This document shows, piece after piece, positions 1 to 7,010 of a stretch of 10,409 bases of DNA. Each line of letters begins with the position of its first letter. The first letter of the stretch is position 1. A program made the translations under genes and the position numbers. The DNA is taken from assembly GCA_005798925.1 (NCBI GenBank), contig SYID01000176.1:1-10409 (forward strand), in the 5' to 3' direction. The notes below the pieces were generated by a model. The model worked only from the letters and a program-made list of their open reading frames with translations, was not told where the DNA came from and did no database searches. Source of the stretch: Verrucomicrobiota bacterium. Lineage in GTDB: Bacteria > Verrucomicrobiota > Verrucomicrobiia > Opitutales > UBA953.

Positions 1-644
1 GCGGCGCCAGCCGCAGGAGCGGCGGCACCTTCGGCGCCAGGAGCGGCGGCGGCGCCGGCGGCGGGGGTCGCCTCGGGAGCGGCTTCTTCCTCGGCCATTT
101 CCGAGCAGACCACGACGACGCGCTTGGGGTCGCCCGGGAAGGTGATGCCGGCCGGGGCCTTGACCTCGCCGACGTGGATGGATTCGTTGACCTTGAGCTC
201 GGTGACGTCGATCTCGATGAACTCAGGGAGGTCCTTCGGGAGACAGCGGACGTTGATGGTCTGGGAGACGATGGCGAGCGTGCCGCCGTCGGTCTTGACG
301 CCGTAAGCCTCGCCGATGACGCGCACCGGGATCGCGGCGGTCATCGGGGAGCTCGGGTCGATCTCCATGATGTCGATGTGGAGGAACTTCTGGGTGATCG
401 GGTGACGCTGGAACTCCTTGATGAGGGAGAGCATCTTCTTGCCGTCGACGTCGAGATTGATGAGGGAGGCGGCGTTGCCTTTGGCGCGCATGAGGTCGCG
501 GAAGGCCTCCTGCTTGACGGCGACGCTGTGGTTGCCGGACTTGCCGTAGATGATGGCGGGAATGGAGCCTTCGACGCGGAGACGGCGGGCGGGGCCGCGG
601 CCATGGAGCGCGCGGCTGGTGACGTTAAGGGTGAGCTGCTTCAT
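1..644 (-). CDS. rplY: 50S ribosomal protein L25/Ctc, 3' end outside window
   Basis: Reading leftward from the ATG at 644 the frame is open to the window edge, giving 214 residues without a stop. The N-terminal part (about 1-95) is a typical L25 fold: MKQLTLNVTSRALHGRGPAR, then IPAIIYGKSGN (29-39) and FQRHPITQKFLHIDIMEID (78-96), the 5S rRNA-binding region. Residues about 97-182 match the Ctc-type C-terminal beta domain (IPVRVIGEAYGVKTDGG, 105-121; ESIHVGEV, 154-161). After residue 183 follows an acidic patch and a tail rich in Ala, Gly and Pro, as in long Ctc forms. The role is binding 5S rRNA in the large subunit. There is no Shine-Dalgarno sequence before the start; the bases directly upstream are ACCAAC, the same as before the HU gene at 6033. 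The next gene upstream on this strand is closed by its own terminator, so this is probably a separate transcript. A peptidyl-tRNA hydrolase gene often follows L25 but would lie outside. Confidence 0.93.
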   Translation of the reverse strand, partial: MKQLTLNVTSRALHGRGPARRLRVEGSIPAIIYGKSGNHSVAVKQEAFRDLMRAKGNAASLINLDVDGKKMLSLIKEFQRHPITQKFLHIDIMEIDPSSPMTAAIPVRVIGEAYGVKTDGGTLAIVSQTINVRCLPKDLPEFIEIDVTELKVNESIHVGEVKAPAGITFPGDPKRVVVVCSEMAEEEAAPEATPAAGAAAAPGAEGAAAPAAGA

Positions 645-760
645 GTTGGTATAAGGTCTTTTGGTGCCCAGTGAGTCGCGGGCCCGCGTCATGCGGCCGT
701 GCCTCGCCTAGGGAAAGGAGGGTCGAACCTGATAAACCCGGCCCCGGAAGCAAGCGGTAA

Positions 761-793
761 ATTAAAAGGGGGTCTTCCTGATGGAAAACCCCC
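761..793 (-). terminator. Rho-independent terminator of the PVC cytochrome gene
   Basis: On the minus strand an arm GGGGGTTTTCC (793-783) pairs with GGAAGACCCCC (778-768) around a 4-base loop, with one mismatch in an otherwise 11-pair stem. It is followed by TTTTAAT (767-761). It begins 28 bases after the stop codon of the 821-3547 gene and before the L25 gene, so it closes the three-gene transcript. Confidence 0.85.
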
Positions 794-820
794 TCGAAAC
801 AGCGCCTTAGGCCTTCGGGC

Positions 821-3547
821 TTACTTGTAGGTGGCGAGGTAGGCGGCGATATCGGCCACATCCTGGGCGCTCAGGCCCAGTTGTTCGCCGGACAGCATGA
901 GGGAACGGGTCATCTTGGTCTGGCCGCCCGCGACGCGGTCCTTGGGCACCAACTGGGTGGCGCCGCCGGTCGAGGTGATGACGATCGGGTCGTTGTTGGA
1001 CTGGAGGCGGCCGTCGATGCGGCCGCCGGCCTTGAGCCTGAGGGAGACGCCTTCGTAGCCCAGGGCGATGTCCGCCGAGGGGTTGACGATGGCGCGGACG
1101 AGGGCCTCGCGGCTCTGGCGGGCGGCCCAGCCCTTGAGCTCCGGACCGTAGGCCGGACCGTTGCCGTCGAGCTGGTGGCACATCACGCAACGCTGGGCCA
1201 AGGCGGCGCCCTTGGCGGCGTCGCCGGTCTTGGCGAGCACGTCCTGCTCCGCGTAGGTCCCGGCGGGGGCTTCCGGCACCTCGATCGCGTTCACGACGAC
1301 CTTCTTGGCATCGTAGACGCCGGCGGTCTTGAGCTCGGCGCGGATATCGTAGGCCGACCAGAGGCCGGTCATGCGCATCAGGGCCCAGCCCTTGGCTTCG
1401 GAGGCGGAAGGCGAGCCATCGGCGCAGAGCTTGATCATCGCGAGCGCGGCTTCCTTGCTGTCGACGAACGAGAGCGATTCGACGGCGAGCGTGCGGGAGG
1501 CCTGCGAGACCTTGGCGGAAGAAGCGCGGGCGAGGAACTCCGGCACCGCGGAGGCCGGGTGCAGCAGCCAGGCGATGCGTTCGACCTGGGGCGACCAGGC
1601 TTCGGCGCCGCCCTGGGCGAGCGTCGACTTCACGGCGGACCAGACGGCGTCCTGCTTGTTGGCGGAACCGATGCCGAAGGCGGCGACGGAATTCTTGTCG
1701 GAGACGTCGAGGCGGCGGGCGAGCTCGACCAGGATCGGCACGGCCTTGTCGGCCGGCGCGCCGTGGAGCGAGGTGGCGACGTCGCGCCGGACGGCGACGT
1801 CGGCGTCGGCGGCGAGCTCGGCGGCGATGCCGAGGGTGTCGTGGCCGGCGCGGCGCAGCGACTGGAAGGCCAGGCGGCGCAACGAAGGATTCGCATCCTT
1901 GACGAGGGCCTTGACCCGGGTGACGCCTTCCTCGCCGAGGTGAGGCAGGAGCCAGACGCCGCGGGCGGCGACGTAAGGATTGGCGTCGCGGAGGATTTCC
2001 GAGACGGCCGGCAGCGCCTTCGCGCCGAAGCCTTTGAGGGCGTTGAAGCCGAGGTGACGGACGTTGACGGCCGGGTTGCGCAGCACGGCGGCGGCGCCTT
2101 CGGGCGTGGAGAGGTCGACCTTCGGGACGACGGACTTGAAGCCCTTCGGAGCGATGCGGTAGATCGCGCCCGTGCACGTGTCGTCGAGGGTCTGGTGGCC
2201 GCCGACGCGGGAGTCATACCAATCCGCCACGTAGATCGCGCCGTCCGGACCGACGGTCACGTCGGACGGGCGGAAGAGGATCCGTTCGTTGGGCTTGGCG
2301 GCTTCCTCGGGAGAGATCTTCTTGAAGTCGGTGCCGACGAACTCGCGCGCGGGGTTGGAGGTGATGAGGTCCTTACGGGTGGCTTCGCTGAGGGCGTACG
2401 TGCCCTTCTGCGCGGTGAGCTTGTAGGCGAAGACCGTGTTGCGCGAAGGCTCGCAGTTCAGGAGCGTGCCGGCCCAGGCTTCGCCGAGCGCGCCGTTCTC
2501 GTAGACCGTGATGCCGGTGGGCGAGCCGCCGCCGTAGACGTCGCCGACGTCCATCGTGTCGGGATCGTCCTGCCGCCAGTGGGCGCGCGGCATCGACTGG
2601 CCGGGACGCCTGACGGAGCCGTAGCCCTGGCCCGCGGGAGTGGTGTAGCCGGCCGAGCCGTATTCGAGGACGAAGGAGGTGCGGCAGCTCTGGGAATCGT
2701 CGTTATCGCCCTGGAAGAGGTCGCCGAGGGAGGACGGGAAACTTTCGAAGCTGTTGCGGTAGCCGTTGCCGAGGATCTCGAGGCCGGTGCCGTCGGCGTT
2801 GAGACGGCCGGAGAAGCCGGAGGACCAGACGAAGCCGTCGTCGCTTTTCGCGCCGATGTGGGCGCGCGCGTCGAAAGGCCATTTGCCGCCGCGTTCGTCG
2901 ACATAGTTGCTGGTGACGCGGAAAGTCTTGCCCGACTTGTCGGTCACGACCGCGCCGCAGTTGCCGGAGTTGATGTAGAGCTTGCCGTCCGGACCGGCGA
3001 CCACGGCGTGGAGCGAATGGTCGTGGTCCTGGCCGCCGAAACCGGTGAGGAAAGTCTCCTGCTGGTCGACCGCGGCGTCGAATTTGCCGTCGCGGTTCAC
3101 GTCGGTGAACTTCGTGATGGTCGGGGCGTGGGAGACGTAGACGACGTTGTCGATGACGGCGATGCCGAGCGGCGAGGTCCAGTCAGGGTTCTGCACGAAC
3201 GTCTGGACGGAATCGGCGAAGCCCTGCCCTTTGGCATCGCTGAGCACGATCACGCGGTCGCCTTCGGGGCGACGCTTGCCGCCCTTGTTGTAGGTGCGGT
3301 AATTGACGCCCTCGTTGACCCAGAGACGTCCCTGGGCGTCGAAATCGATGTTGGTCGGGTTCGCCAGCATCGGCGAACGGGCCCAAAGCGTGACCTCGAG
3401 GCCTTCGGGCAGCTGGAAAAGGCCGGCGGGGAGCGACCCGCCCTCGGAAGGCTTGTAGGGCTCGGGCGCGGGCATGGCGACCGGTGCGGACTTAGGCGCG
3501 GCGACCAACGAGGCCGCGGCGAAAAGGAAGAGGACGGAGCGGGGCAT
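821..3547 (-). CDS. PVC-type dehydrogenase propeller / HEAT repeat / cytochrome c fusion protein
   Basis: The protein has 908 residues. A Sec signal peptide covers about 1-17 (hydrophobic VLFLFAAASLVAA). Residues about 40-470 match the PVC N-terminal 'membrane-bound dehydrogenase' propeller domain (TIGR02604 type): DVNRDGKFD (149-157), QDHDHSLHAVVAGPDGKLYI (173-192), GYRNSFE (262-268) and FQGDNDDSQSCR (278-289). About 480-640 is alpha-helical with HEAT-like units (for example VRHLGFNALKGFG and LRRLAFQSLRRAG). About 760-908 is the PVC haem domain (TIGR02603 type) with CVMCH at 787-791; Met879 or Met884 is a candidate distal ligand. The likely role is oxidation of a sugar or other organic substrate outside the cytoplasm, with electrons passed to the covalently bound haem; the substrate cannot be read from sequence. 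It lies 77 bases after the isomerase-like gene with no terminator between, so it is probably the last gene of that operon. The start is chosen because it opens the signal peptide; no Shine-Dalgarno is present. The family assignment is firm, the reaction is inferred. Confidence 0.92.
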   Translation of the reverse strand: MPRSVLFLFAAASLVAAPKSAPVAMPAPEPYKPSEGGSLPAGLFQLPEGLEVTLWARSPMLANPTNIDFDAQGRLWVNEGVNYRTYNKGGKRRPEGDRVIVLSDAKGQGFADSVQTFVQNPDWTSPLGIAVIDNVVYVSHAPTITKFTDVNRDGKFDAAVDQQETFLTGFGGQDHDHSLHAVVAGPDGKLYINSGNCGAVVTDKSGKTFRVTSNYVDERGGKWPFDARAHIGAKSDDGFVWSSGFSGRLNADGTGLEILGNGYRNSFESFPSSLGDLFQGDNDDSQSCRTSFVLEYGSAGYTTPAGQGYGSVRRPGQSMPRAHWRQDDPDTMDVGDVYGGGSPTGITVYENGALGEAWAGTLLNCEPSRNTVFAYKLTAQKGTYALSEATRKDLITSNPAREFVGTDFKKISPEEAAKPNERILFRPSDVTVGPDGAIYVADWYDSRVGGHQTLDDTCTGAIYRIAPKGFKSVVPKVDLSTPEGAAAVLRNPAVNVRHLGFNALKGFGAKALPAVSEILRDANPYVAARGVWLLPHLGEEGVTRVKALVKDANPSLRRLAFQSLRRAGHDTLGIAAELAADADVAVRRDVATSLHGAPADKAVPILVELARRLDVSDKNSVAAFGIGSANKQDAVWSAVKSTLAQGGAEAWSPQVERIAWLLHPASAVPEFLARASSAKVSQASRTLAVESLSFVDSKEAALAMIKLCADGSPSASEAKGWALMRMTGLWSAYDIRAELKTAGVYDAKKVVVNAIEVPEAPAGTYAEQDVLAKTGDAAKGAALAQRCVMCHQLDGNGPAYGPELKGWAARQSREALVRAIVNPSADIALGYEGVSLRLKAGGRIDGRLQSNNDPIVITSTGGATQLVPKDRVAGGQTKMTRSLMLSGEQLGLSAQDVADIAAYLATYK

Positions 3548-3624
3548 GGCGGGGAGAAGGTTACTACATCCCCTGCCCTCGCAAGTTCCAGCCTATCTTT
3601 GGGCCCACCCCAGCCCGGCCTGGC

Positions 3625-4527
3625 TCAAGCCCACCACTCGCGGAGGGTGGCGAAATCCCGGCGGGTGGCCTCGATCGCGAGCCTGAGATGGGCCGGATCC
3701 GCGGGGTTGCCCCGGAGGTATTCGACGTGGAGGCAGACCGGCCCGCGGAACGAGCCGGCCCGCAGGCGAGCCACCGCGTCGCGCCCGACAACCCCTTCGG
3801 CCAGCGGGCACCCTTCGGGGGTCTTGCCCGCCCACTTGAAATTCTTGAAGTAAGCCATGCTGATACGGTCCTGGACGAGCGCGAGCTCGTTGGGCCAGGA
3901 CAGGCCGCCCTCGACGGTGGCGTGGAAGAAGTCGAACGCCCAGGCCAGATCCTCGGCGGGATGCGCGCGCATGAGCATGGCCATGTCCCAGACCCCCGCG
4001 CCGACGTATTTCGACCCCGAGTGGTTCTGGTAGCAGGGGAGCACGCCGACTTCCTTGCTGAGCGCCACCAGGTCCCGCAGGCGCGGCTTGATCTCATCGA
4101 GCTGCTGCCAAGGCGTCTTCGCGCCGGCGTAGGCATACCACTTCATGCGGTAGCGCGGAATGCCGAGGGCGCGGGCGGTGCGGAGCACCTGCTCGGTGCG
4201 GTCCGCCGCGCTGACCTCGTTGAGGTCGGTCGTCATCAGCGTGATCGCCACGCCGCGCTTCCTGAAGGCCTCGGCGAGTTTCGGCAGATCCTCCTCGACG
4301 CGCGCCGGCTCGACATGGCCGCCCTTGCGCACGGGGGCCTCGACGCCCTTGAAGCCGAGTCCGGCGACGATCTCGGCGAGCTGGTCGTAAGGCAACCCGA
4401 CGAGATGCTTCGTGAACAGGCTGAACTCCGGCGCCTTCGGTGACGGAGCCGCCGCGAGGACCGGACGCACCGCGGAGCCTGCGAGCAGGGAACCCGCGAG
4501 ACCGAGCAGCGCGCGGCGGGAAAGCAT
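3625..4527 (-). CDS. Tat-exported sugar phosphate isomerase/epimerase-like TIM-barrel protein
   Basis: The protein has 300 residues. The ATG at 4527 is chosen over one 25 codons upstream because it directly opens a twin-arginine signal, MLSRRALLGLAGSLLAG, with cleavage probably near VLAAA (23-27). The rest resembles the xylose isomerase-like / AP endonuclease 2 TIM-barrel family (Pfam PF01261). Candidate metal or substrate residues are Glu63 in GVEAPVRKGGH, His169 in YQNHSG, Asp199 and His202 in AFDFFH, and Glu269 in HVEY. Members of this family isomerise or epimerise sugars and inositols. Export by Tat would mean folding in the cytoplasm, perhaps with a metal bound, followed by action in the periplasm. 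The gene starts 4 bases after the stop of the PQQ dehydrogenase-like gene, which indicates cotranscription and probably translational coupling, and it is followed by the PVC cytochrome gene. The substrate is unknown; it may act on the same sugar as its neighbours. Confidence 0.88.
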   Translation of the reverse strand: MLSRRALLGLAGSLLAGSAVRPVLAAAPSPKAPEFSLFTKHLVGLPYDQLAEIVAGLGFKGVEAPVRKGGHVEPARVEEDLPKLAEAFRKRGVAITLMTTDLNEVSAADRTEQVLRTARALGIPRYRMKWYAYAGAKTPWQQLDEIKPRLRDLVALSKEVGVLPCYQNHSGSKYVGAGVWDMAMLMRAHPAEDLAWAFDFFHATVEGGLSWPNELALVQDRISMAYFKNFKWAGKTPEGCPLAEGVVGRDAVARLRAGSFRGPVCLHVEYLRGNPADPAHLRLAIEATRRDFATLREWWA

Positions 4528-4531
4528 CGGC

Positions 4532-5860
4532 TTACTTGCGGACGATGCGCTGGACCTTGCCGGTGAGGGAAGCGACGAGGACGTCGCCGTTGGCCGGGTC
4601 ATGGCCGAAGCCGGCTACGCTGAAGTCCTTGGCGATCTGCCGTGACCCCCACTTGCCGTCCCTCTCATGCAGGGCGAAGATGCGCCCGGAGGCGAAATCT
4701 CCGAAGACGTAGGCGCCGGCGATGGCCGGGACGCGCTCGCCGCGGCAGACGACGCCGCCCGTCACGGAATTCCCGAGCTTACGGTCATATTCATGGATGG
4801 GGGCCTTGAAGGCGGAGGCGGGAGCGAGGGCCGGCATGGCCTTCTTGCCGCCGGAATCCTTCTGATTGAAGACGTGGAAACCCTCGACGTCGTGCCAGCC
4901 GTAGTCGCCGCCGGCCACCAGGAGGTCGATTTCCTCGTAGAGCCCCTGCCCCACGTCGCCGGCGAAACAGGCCCCGGTCTTGGGGTCGAAGGATATCCGC
5001 CAGGCGTTGCGCAGGCCGGTCGCCCAGGTCTCCGTCCGGACGGCTTTGGGGTCGACCGGCCGGCCTCGGTGGGAAGTCACCCCGAGGAAGGGGTTGTCGG
5101 ACGGAATGGCGTAGTAAGCCCGGCCTTGGGCATCGGTGACCACCGATTCATGGGGATTGGGAGCGAGATTGCCCGGCTTCTTGTCCACATCGATGCGGAA
5201 GACCGCGGCGTGGAAGCCTTTGTTGATATAGCCGGCCGTGTCGAAAGCGTCGCCTCCGGAGCCTCCGTCACCACAGCTGATGTAAAGGTAGCCATCCGGG
5301 CCGAAATGCAGATCGCCGCCGTTATGATTGGCGGCTGGGTCGAGCTGGGTGATGAAGGGCTGCTCGGTCGAGGGGTCTACGGTGAAAGGAGCGATGCTTG
5401 AAAGCAGGAAACGGGAGACCCGCTGATGCAGCTTCCCGTCTATCCTAAGGCTATAATATGCAAATACTTGCTTATTTTCCCGAAACTTCGGGTGAACGGC
5501 GAAACCCAGGAAGCCGCATTCCCCGGCCGCGTCGAATTTACCGTCCTTGGGGTCGAGCTGAAAGACCTGCCTTTTGGCGAACTGACCGGAGGCCAGACCG
5601 GTGATCATCTGCACCTTGCCGCCAAGGTAGGCGGAAGCCTTCTTCTTGCTCTTGTCGACCGTGGCCCCGGGAGCCGGGTCGCCTTTCTCCAGCACGAAGA
5701 CCGTGTCCCGATCGCCCGGCAACGGGGCGAGGGCGACCGGGAGGCTGAACTGGATCTCGCCGAAGGCGGGTTCCAGGCGGACGACTTCGTCGTCGGCGGA
5801 CAGGGCGACCGCCCCGATCAGGACGGAAAACAAGAAGGCGGCGGGCGGGCGGAGGCGCAT
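4532..5860 (-). CDS. PQQ-dependent sugar dehydrogenase-like six-bladed propeller protein
   Basis: The protein has 442 residues when started at 5860. That Met opens a Sec signal peptide (MRLRPPAAFLFSVLIGAVALSA, cleaved near residue 21-22), whereas the longer open frame upstream (to 6127) lies in the HU promoter region and on top of the HU gene. The body matches soluble glucose/aldose dehydrogenases (PF07995, GSDH family): NHNGGDLHFGPDGYLYISCG (178-197), TGLRNAWRISFDPKTG (281-296), AGDVGQGLYEEIDLL (300-314), GGDYGWHDVEG (317-327) and FGDFASGRIFAL (387-398). His179 and Arg284 line up with the catalytic His and PQQ-contacting Arg of soluble glucose dehydrogenase. The expected reaction is oxidation of an aldose or related sugar in the periplasm with PQQ as cofactor. 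No PQQ synthesis gene is in the window. It is the first gene of a minus-strand set with the isomerase-like and PVC cytochrome genes, and is divergent from HU. Confidence 0.9.
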   Translation of the reverse strand: MRLRPPAAFLFSVLIGAVALSADDEVVRLEPAFGEIQFSLPVALAPLPGDRDTVFVLEKGDPAPGATVDKSKKKASAYLGGKVQMITGLASGQFAKRQVFQLDPKDGKFDAAGECGFLGFAVHPKFRENKQVFAYYSLRIDGKLHQRVSRFLLSSIAPFTVDPSTEQPFITQLDPAANHNGGDLHFGPDGYLYISCGDGGSGGDAFDTAGYINKGFHAAVFRIDVDKKPGNLAPNPHESVVTDAQGRAYYAIPSDNPFLGVTSHRGRPVDPKAVRTETWATGLRNAWRISFDPKTGACFAGDVGQGLYEEIDLLVAGGDYGWHDVEGFHVFNQKDSGGKKAMPALAPASAFKAPIHEYDRKLGNSVTGGVVCRGERVPAIAGAYVFGDFASGRIFALHERDGKWGSRQIAKDFSVAGFGHDPANGDVLVASLTGKVQRIVRK

Positions 5861-5963
5861 GAGTTTGGGTCTGCAATCACACCTAGGAAGGAAGTCGGCG
5901 GCATGCAAAAGGTTTTTCACCGGGAAGGGGCTCGGAAGAAACCTGCGCCACACCCTTATTTTT

Positions 5964-5998
5964 CGCTGGTTTTCAGCGCGAGGTTCGCTACTTAATAC
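5964..5998 (+). promoter_or_regulatory. Candidate sigma-70-type promoter of the HU gene, with small inverted repeat
   Basis: In the 172-base gap between the divergent dehydrogenase and HU genes, TTTTCA (5970-5975) and TAATAC (5993-5998) are 17 bases apart and would start transcription near 6005, about 28 bases before the HU ATG. The match is partial (4 of 6 and 3 of 6). An inverted repeat CGCTG-N5-CAGCG (5964-5978) overlaps the -35 box and could be an operator. The promoter of the dehydrogenase operon must lie in the same gap, but I see no convincing boxes for it. Confidence 0.35.
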
Positions 5999-6032
5999 AT
6001 CCGCATCACTGCACACCCAACCCATAACCAAC

Positions 6033-6320
6033 ATGTCCAAAGCCCTCACCAAGTCCCAGATCGCCGGAGCCATCGCTGAGAAAGCCGAGATCAGCAAGAA
6101 GCAGGCCACCGCGATCCTCGAGATCATCGCCGCCCTCGCCTACAAGAACGCGAAGAACTCCTTCACGCTCCCCGGCCTCGGCAAGCTCGTCCTCGTCCAC
6201 CGCAAGGCCCGCCTCGGTCGCAACCCGGCCACCGGCGAGACGATCCAGATCAAGGCCAAGAAAGTCGTGAAGTTCCGCGTGGCCAAGGCCGCGAAGGACG
6301 CGATCCTCGGCGCCAAGTAA
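6033..6320 (+). CDS. HU/IHF-family histone-like DNA-binding protein
   Basis: The protein has 95 residues, the normal length for HU. It starts MSKALTKSQIAGAIAEKAEI and shows the family layout: N-terminal helices (1-45), the core turn FTLPGLGKLVLVHRKARLGR (48-67), and the DNA-binding arm with RNPATGE (67-73), including the conserved Pro that intercalates into DNA, then IQIKAKKVVKFRVAKAAKDA. The role is bending and compacting DNA in the nucleoid. Whether it is a homodimeric HU or a subunit of a heterodimer cannot be told from one gene. The open frame extends upstream to 5646, but the family match begins at this ATG. The upstream bases ACCAAC contain no Shine-Dalgarno sequence. It is a single-gene unit with its own terminator. 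Confidence 0.96.
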   Translation: MSKALTKSQIAGAIAEKAEISKKQATAILEIIAALAYKNAKNSFTLPGLGKLVLVHRKARLGRNPATGETIQIKAKKVVKFRVAKAAKDAILGAK

Positions 6321-6341
6321 TCTCCTCCGAGATCTTCGCTG

Positions 6342-6370
6342 AAAGGCGCTCCGCAAGGAGCGCCTTTTTT
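6342..6370 (+). terminator. Strong intrinsic terminator of the HU gene
   Basis: Arms GGCGCTCC (6345-6352) and GGAGCGCC (6357-6364) form a perfect 8-pair stem with a GCAA loop, followed by six T. Flanking AAA and TTT can extend the stem. It lies 25 bases after the HU stop. A second hairpin, GTCGGCG/CGCTGAC with one G-T pair (6374-6392), follows at once but has no T tract. Confidence 0.95.
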
Positions 6371-6467
6371 GTTGTCGGCGTTTTCCGCTGACAGAACCCG
6401 CGCGTCCGGCCGCACGGTTTTTCTTGCGCGGCGGCGACGGCGCGGAGTGAATGGTCGTCCGCAATCC

Positions 6468-6551
6468 GCCCGGGTGGCGAAATGGCAGCCGCAGCGGACT
6501 CAAAATCCGCCGCCCTCTAAAGGCGTGAAGGTTCGAGTCCTTTCCCGGGCA
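6468..6551 (+). tRNA. tRNA-Leu (anticodon CAA)
   Basis: The acceptor stem GCCCGGG (6468-6474) pairs perfectly with CCCGGGC (6544-6550), and A6551 is the discriminator. The D arm begins TGGCGAAATGGCAGCCGC. The anticodon stem GCGGA/TCCGC (6494-6498/6506-6510) encloses loop CTCAAAA, so the anticodon is CAA at 6501-6503, which reads the Leu codon UUG. A long variable arm (about 6511-6526) makes this a class II tRNA, as expected for Leu. The T arm is GAAGG/CCTTT with loop TTCGAGT. The 3' CCA is not encoded (CTT follows), so it must be added after transcription. No clear promoter boxes are seen in the 97 bases before it. Confidence 0.96.
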
Positions 6552-6603
6552 CTTGCGGCGAAGATCGCCGACGGCGCGCAAGCCTCGCCGAGCGAGCCCG
6601 CGT

Positions 6604-6867
6604 CTAACGCGCGCAGGCGACGACGACGGCGAGCGACGAAGCGAGCATGAGCGCGAACCCCAGCGCGGAGGCGCAGCCGCGGTTCGCCAGGCGCTCCTTG
6701 TAAGAGAGGCCGCTGCCGGGAAGCCCGACCGTGCCGTCGACGCGGTCCTTGCGCACGTTGACGGTCGCGCCCGGACGACCGACGGAAAGCGAAGCCCCCG
6801 TCTTCGAGACGTTGATCCGGAGGAAACGGCCGAGCGGGAGGACCTTGCGGAAGCGGAAGAAACCCAT
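6604..6867 (-). CDS. DUF4236-type small membrane protein
   Basis: The protein has 87 residues. It begins MGFFRFRKVLPLGRFLRINV and continues SKTGASLSVGRPGATVNV (21-38) and GTVGLPGSGLSY (45-56). This is the pattern of the DUF4236 domain (PF14020: G-F-R-F-R-K, R-I-N-x-S-K-x-G, G-x-x-G-x-x-x-N, T-x-G-x-P-G-[ST]-G-L-S-Y). After a short basic stretch a hydrophobic segment (about 67-85) could span the membrane. The function of the domain is unknown. The frame is open up to 7077 with an earlier Met, but the domain begins exactly at Met 6867 and the upstream residues look unconstrained. It has no Shine-Dalgarno and stands alone between the tRNA and the leader RNA. Confidence 0.8.
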   Translation of the reverse strand: MGFFRFRKVLPLGRFLRINVSKTGASLSVGRPGATVNVRKDRVDGTVGLPGSGLSYKERLANRGCASALGFALMLASSLAVVVACAR

Positions 6868-7010
6868 GGGGGCCAGCGTGACGGCCGCCTGATGGCAGGC
6901 AAGTCCGCCGGCCGGGGCATCACCCTCTTTCTTATGACACTCTGCAAAGCAGGTCCCGCTTGCCTTCCGGCGGTCGGCCGCCCATAGTGGCGTCAGTTCC
7001 TTATCAGACG
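6868..7010. other. Intergenic stretch without a gene, left of the structured RNA
   Basis: This is the left part of the 306-base gap between the DUF4236 gene and the 77-residue gene; the right part is described as the RNA at 7011-7114. I see no coding signal here. A small inverted repeat GCCTG-N4-CAGGC (6887-6900) and a stem GCGTC/GACGC (6990-6994/7007-7011) are present. The second shares base 7011 with helix P1 of the RNA and could compete with it. A promoter for the RNA should be here, but only a weak TATGAC near 6934 stands out. Confidence 0.4.

Noticed and set aside
881..3853. 990-residue open frame on the plus strand
   Set aside because: It is antisense to the PVC cytochrome gene and to part of the isomerase-like gene; its protein is low-complexity Gly/Ala/Arg/Val/Asp without any domain, an effect of high GC codon bias.
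5861..6127. N-terminal extension of the PQQ dehydrogenase-like protein to 531 residues
   Set aside because: The extension overlaps the start of the HU gene and its promoter region; the Sec signal peptide begins at Met 5860.
6552..6582. Inverted repeat CTTGCG/CGCAAG just after the tRNA as a terminator
   Set aside because: The arms can pair with an inner GGCG/CGCC stem, but no T tract follows on either strand; in such GC-rich DNA this is weak evidence.
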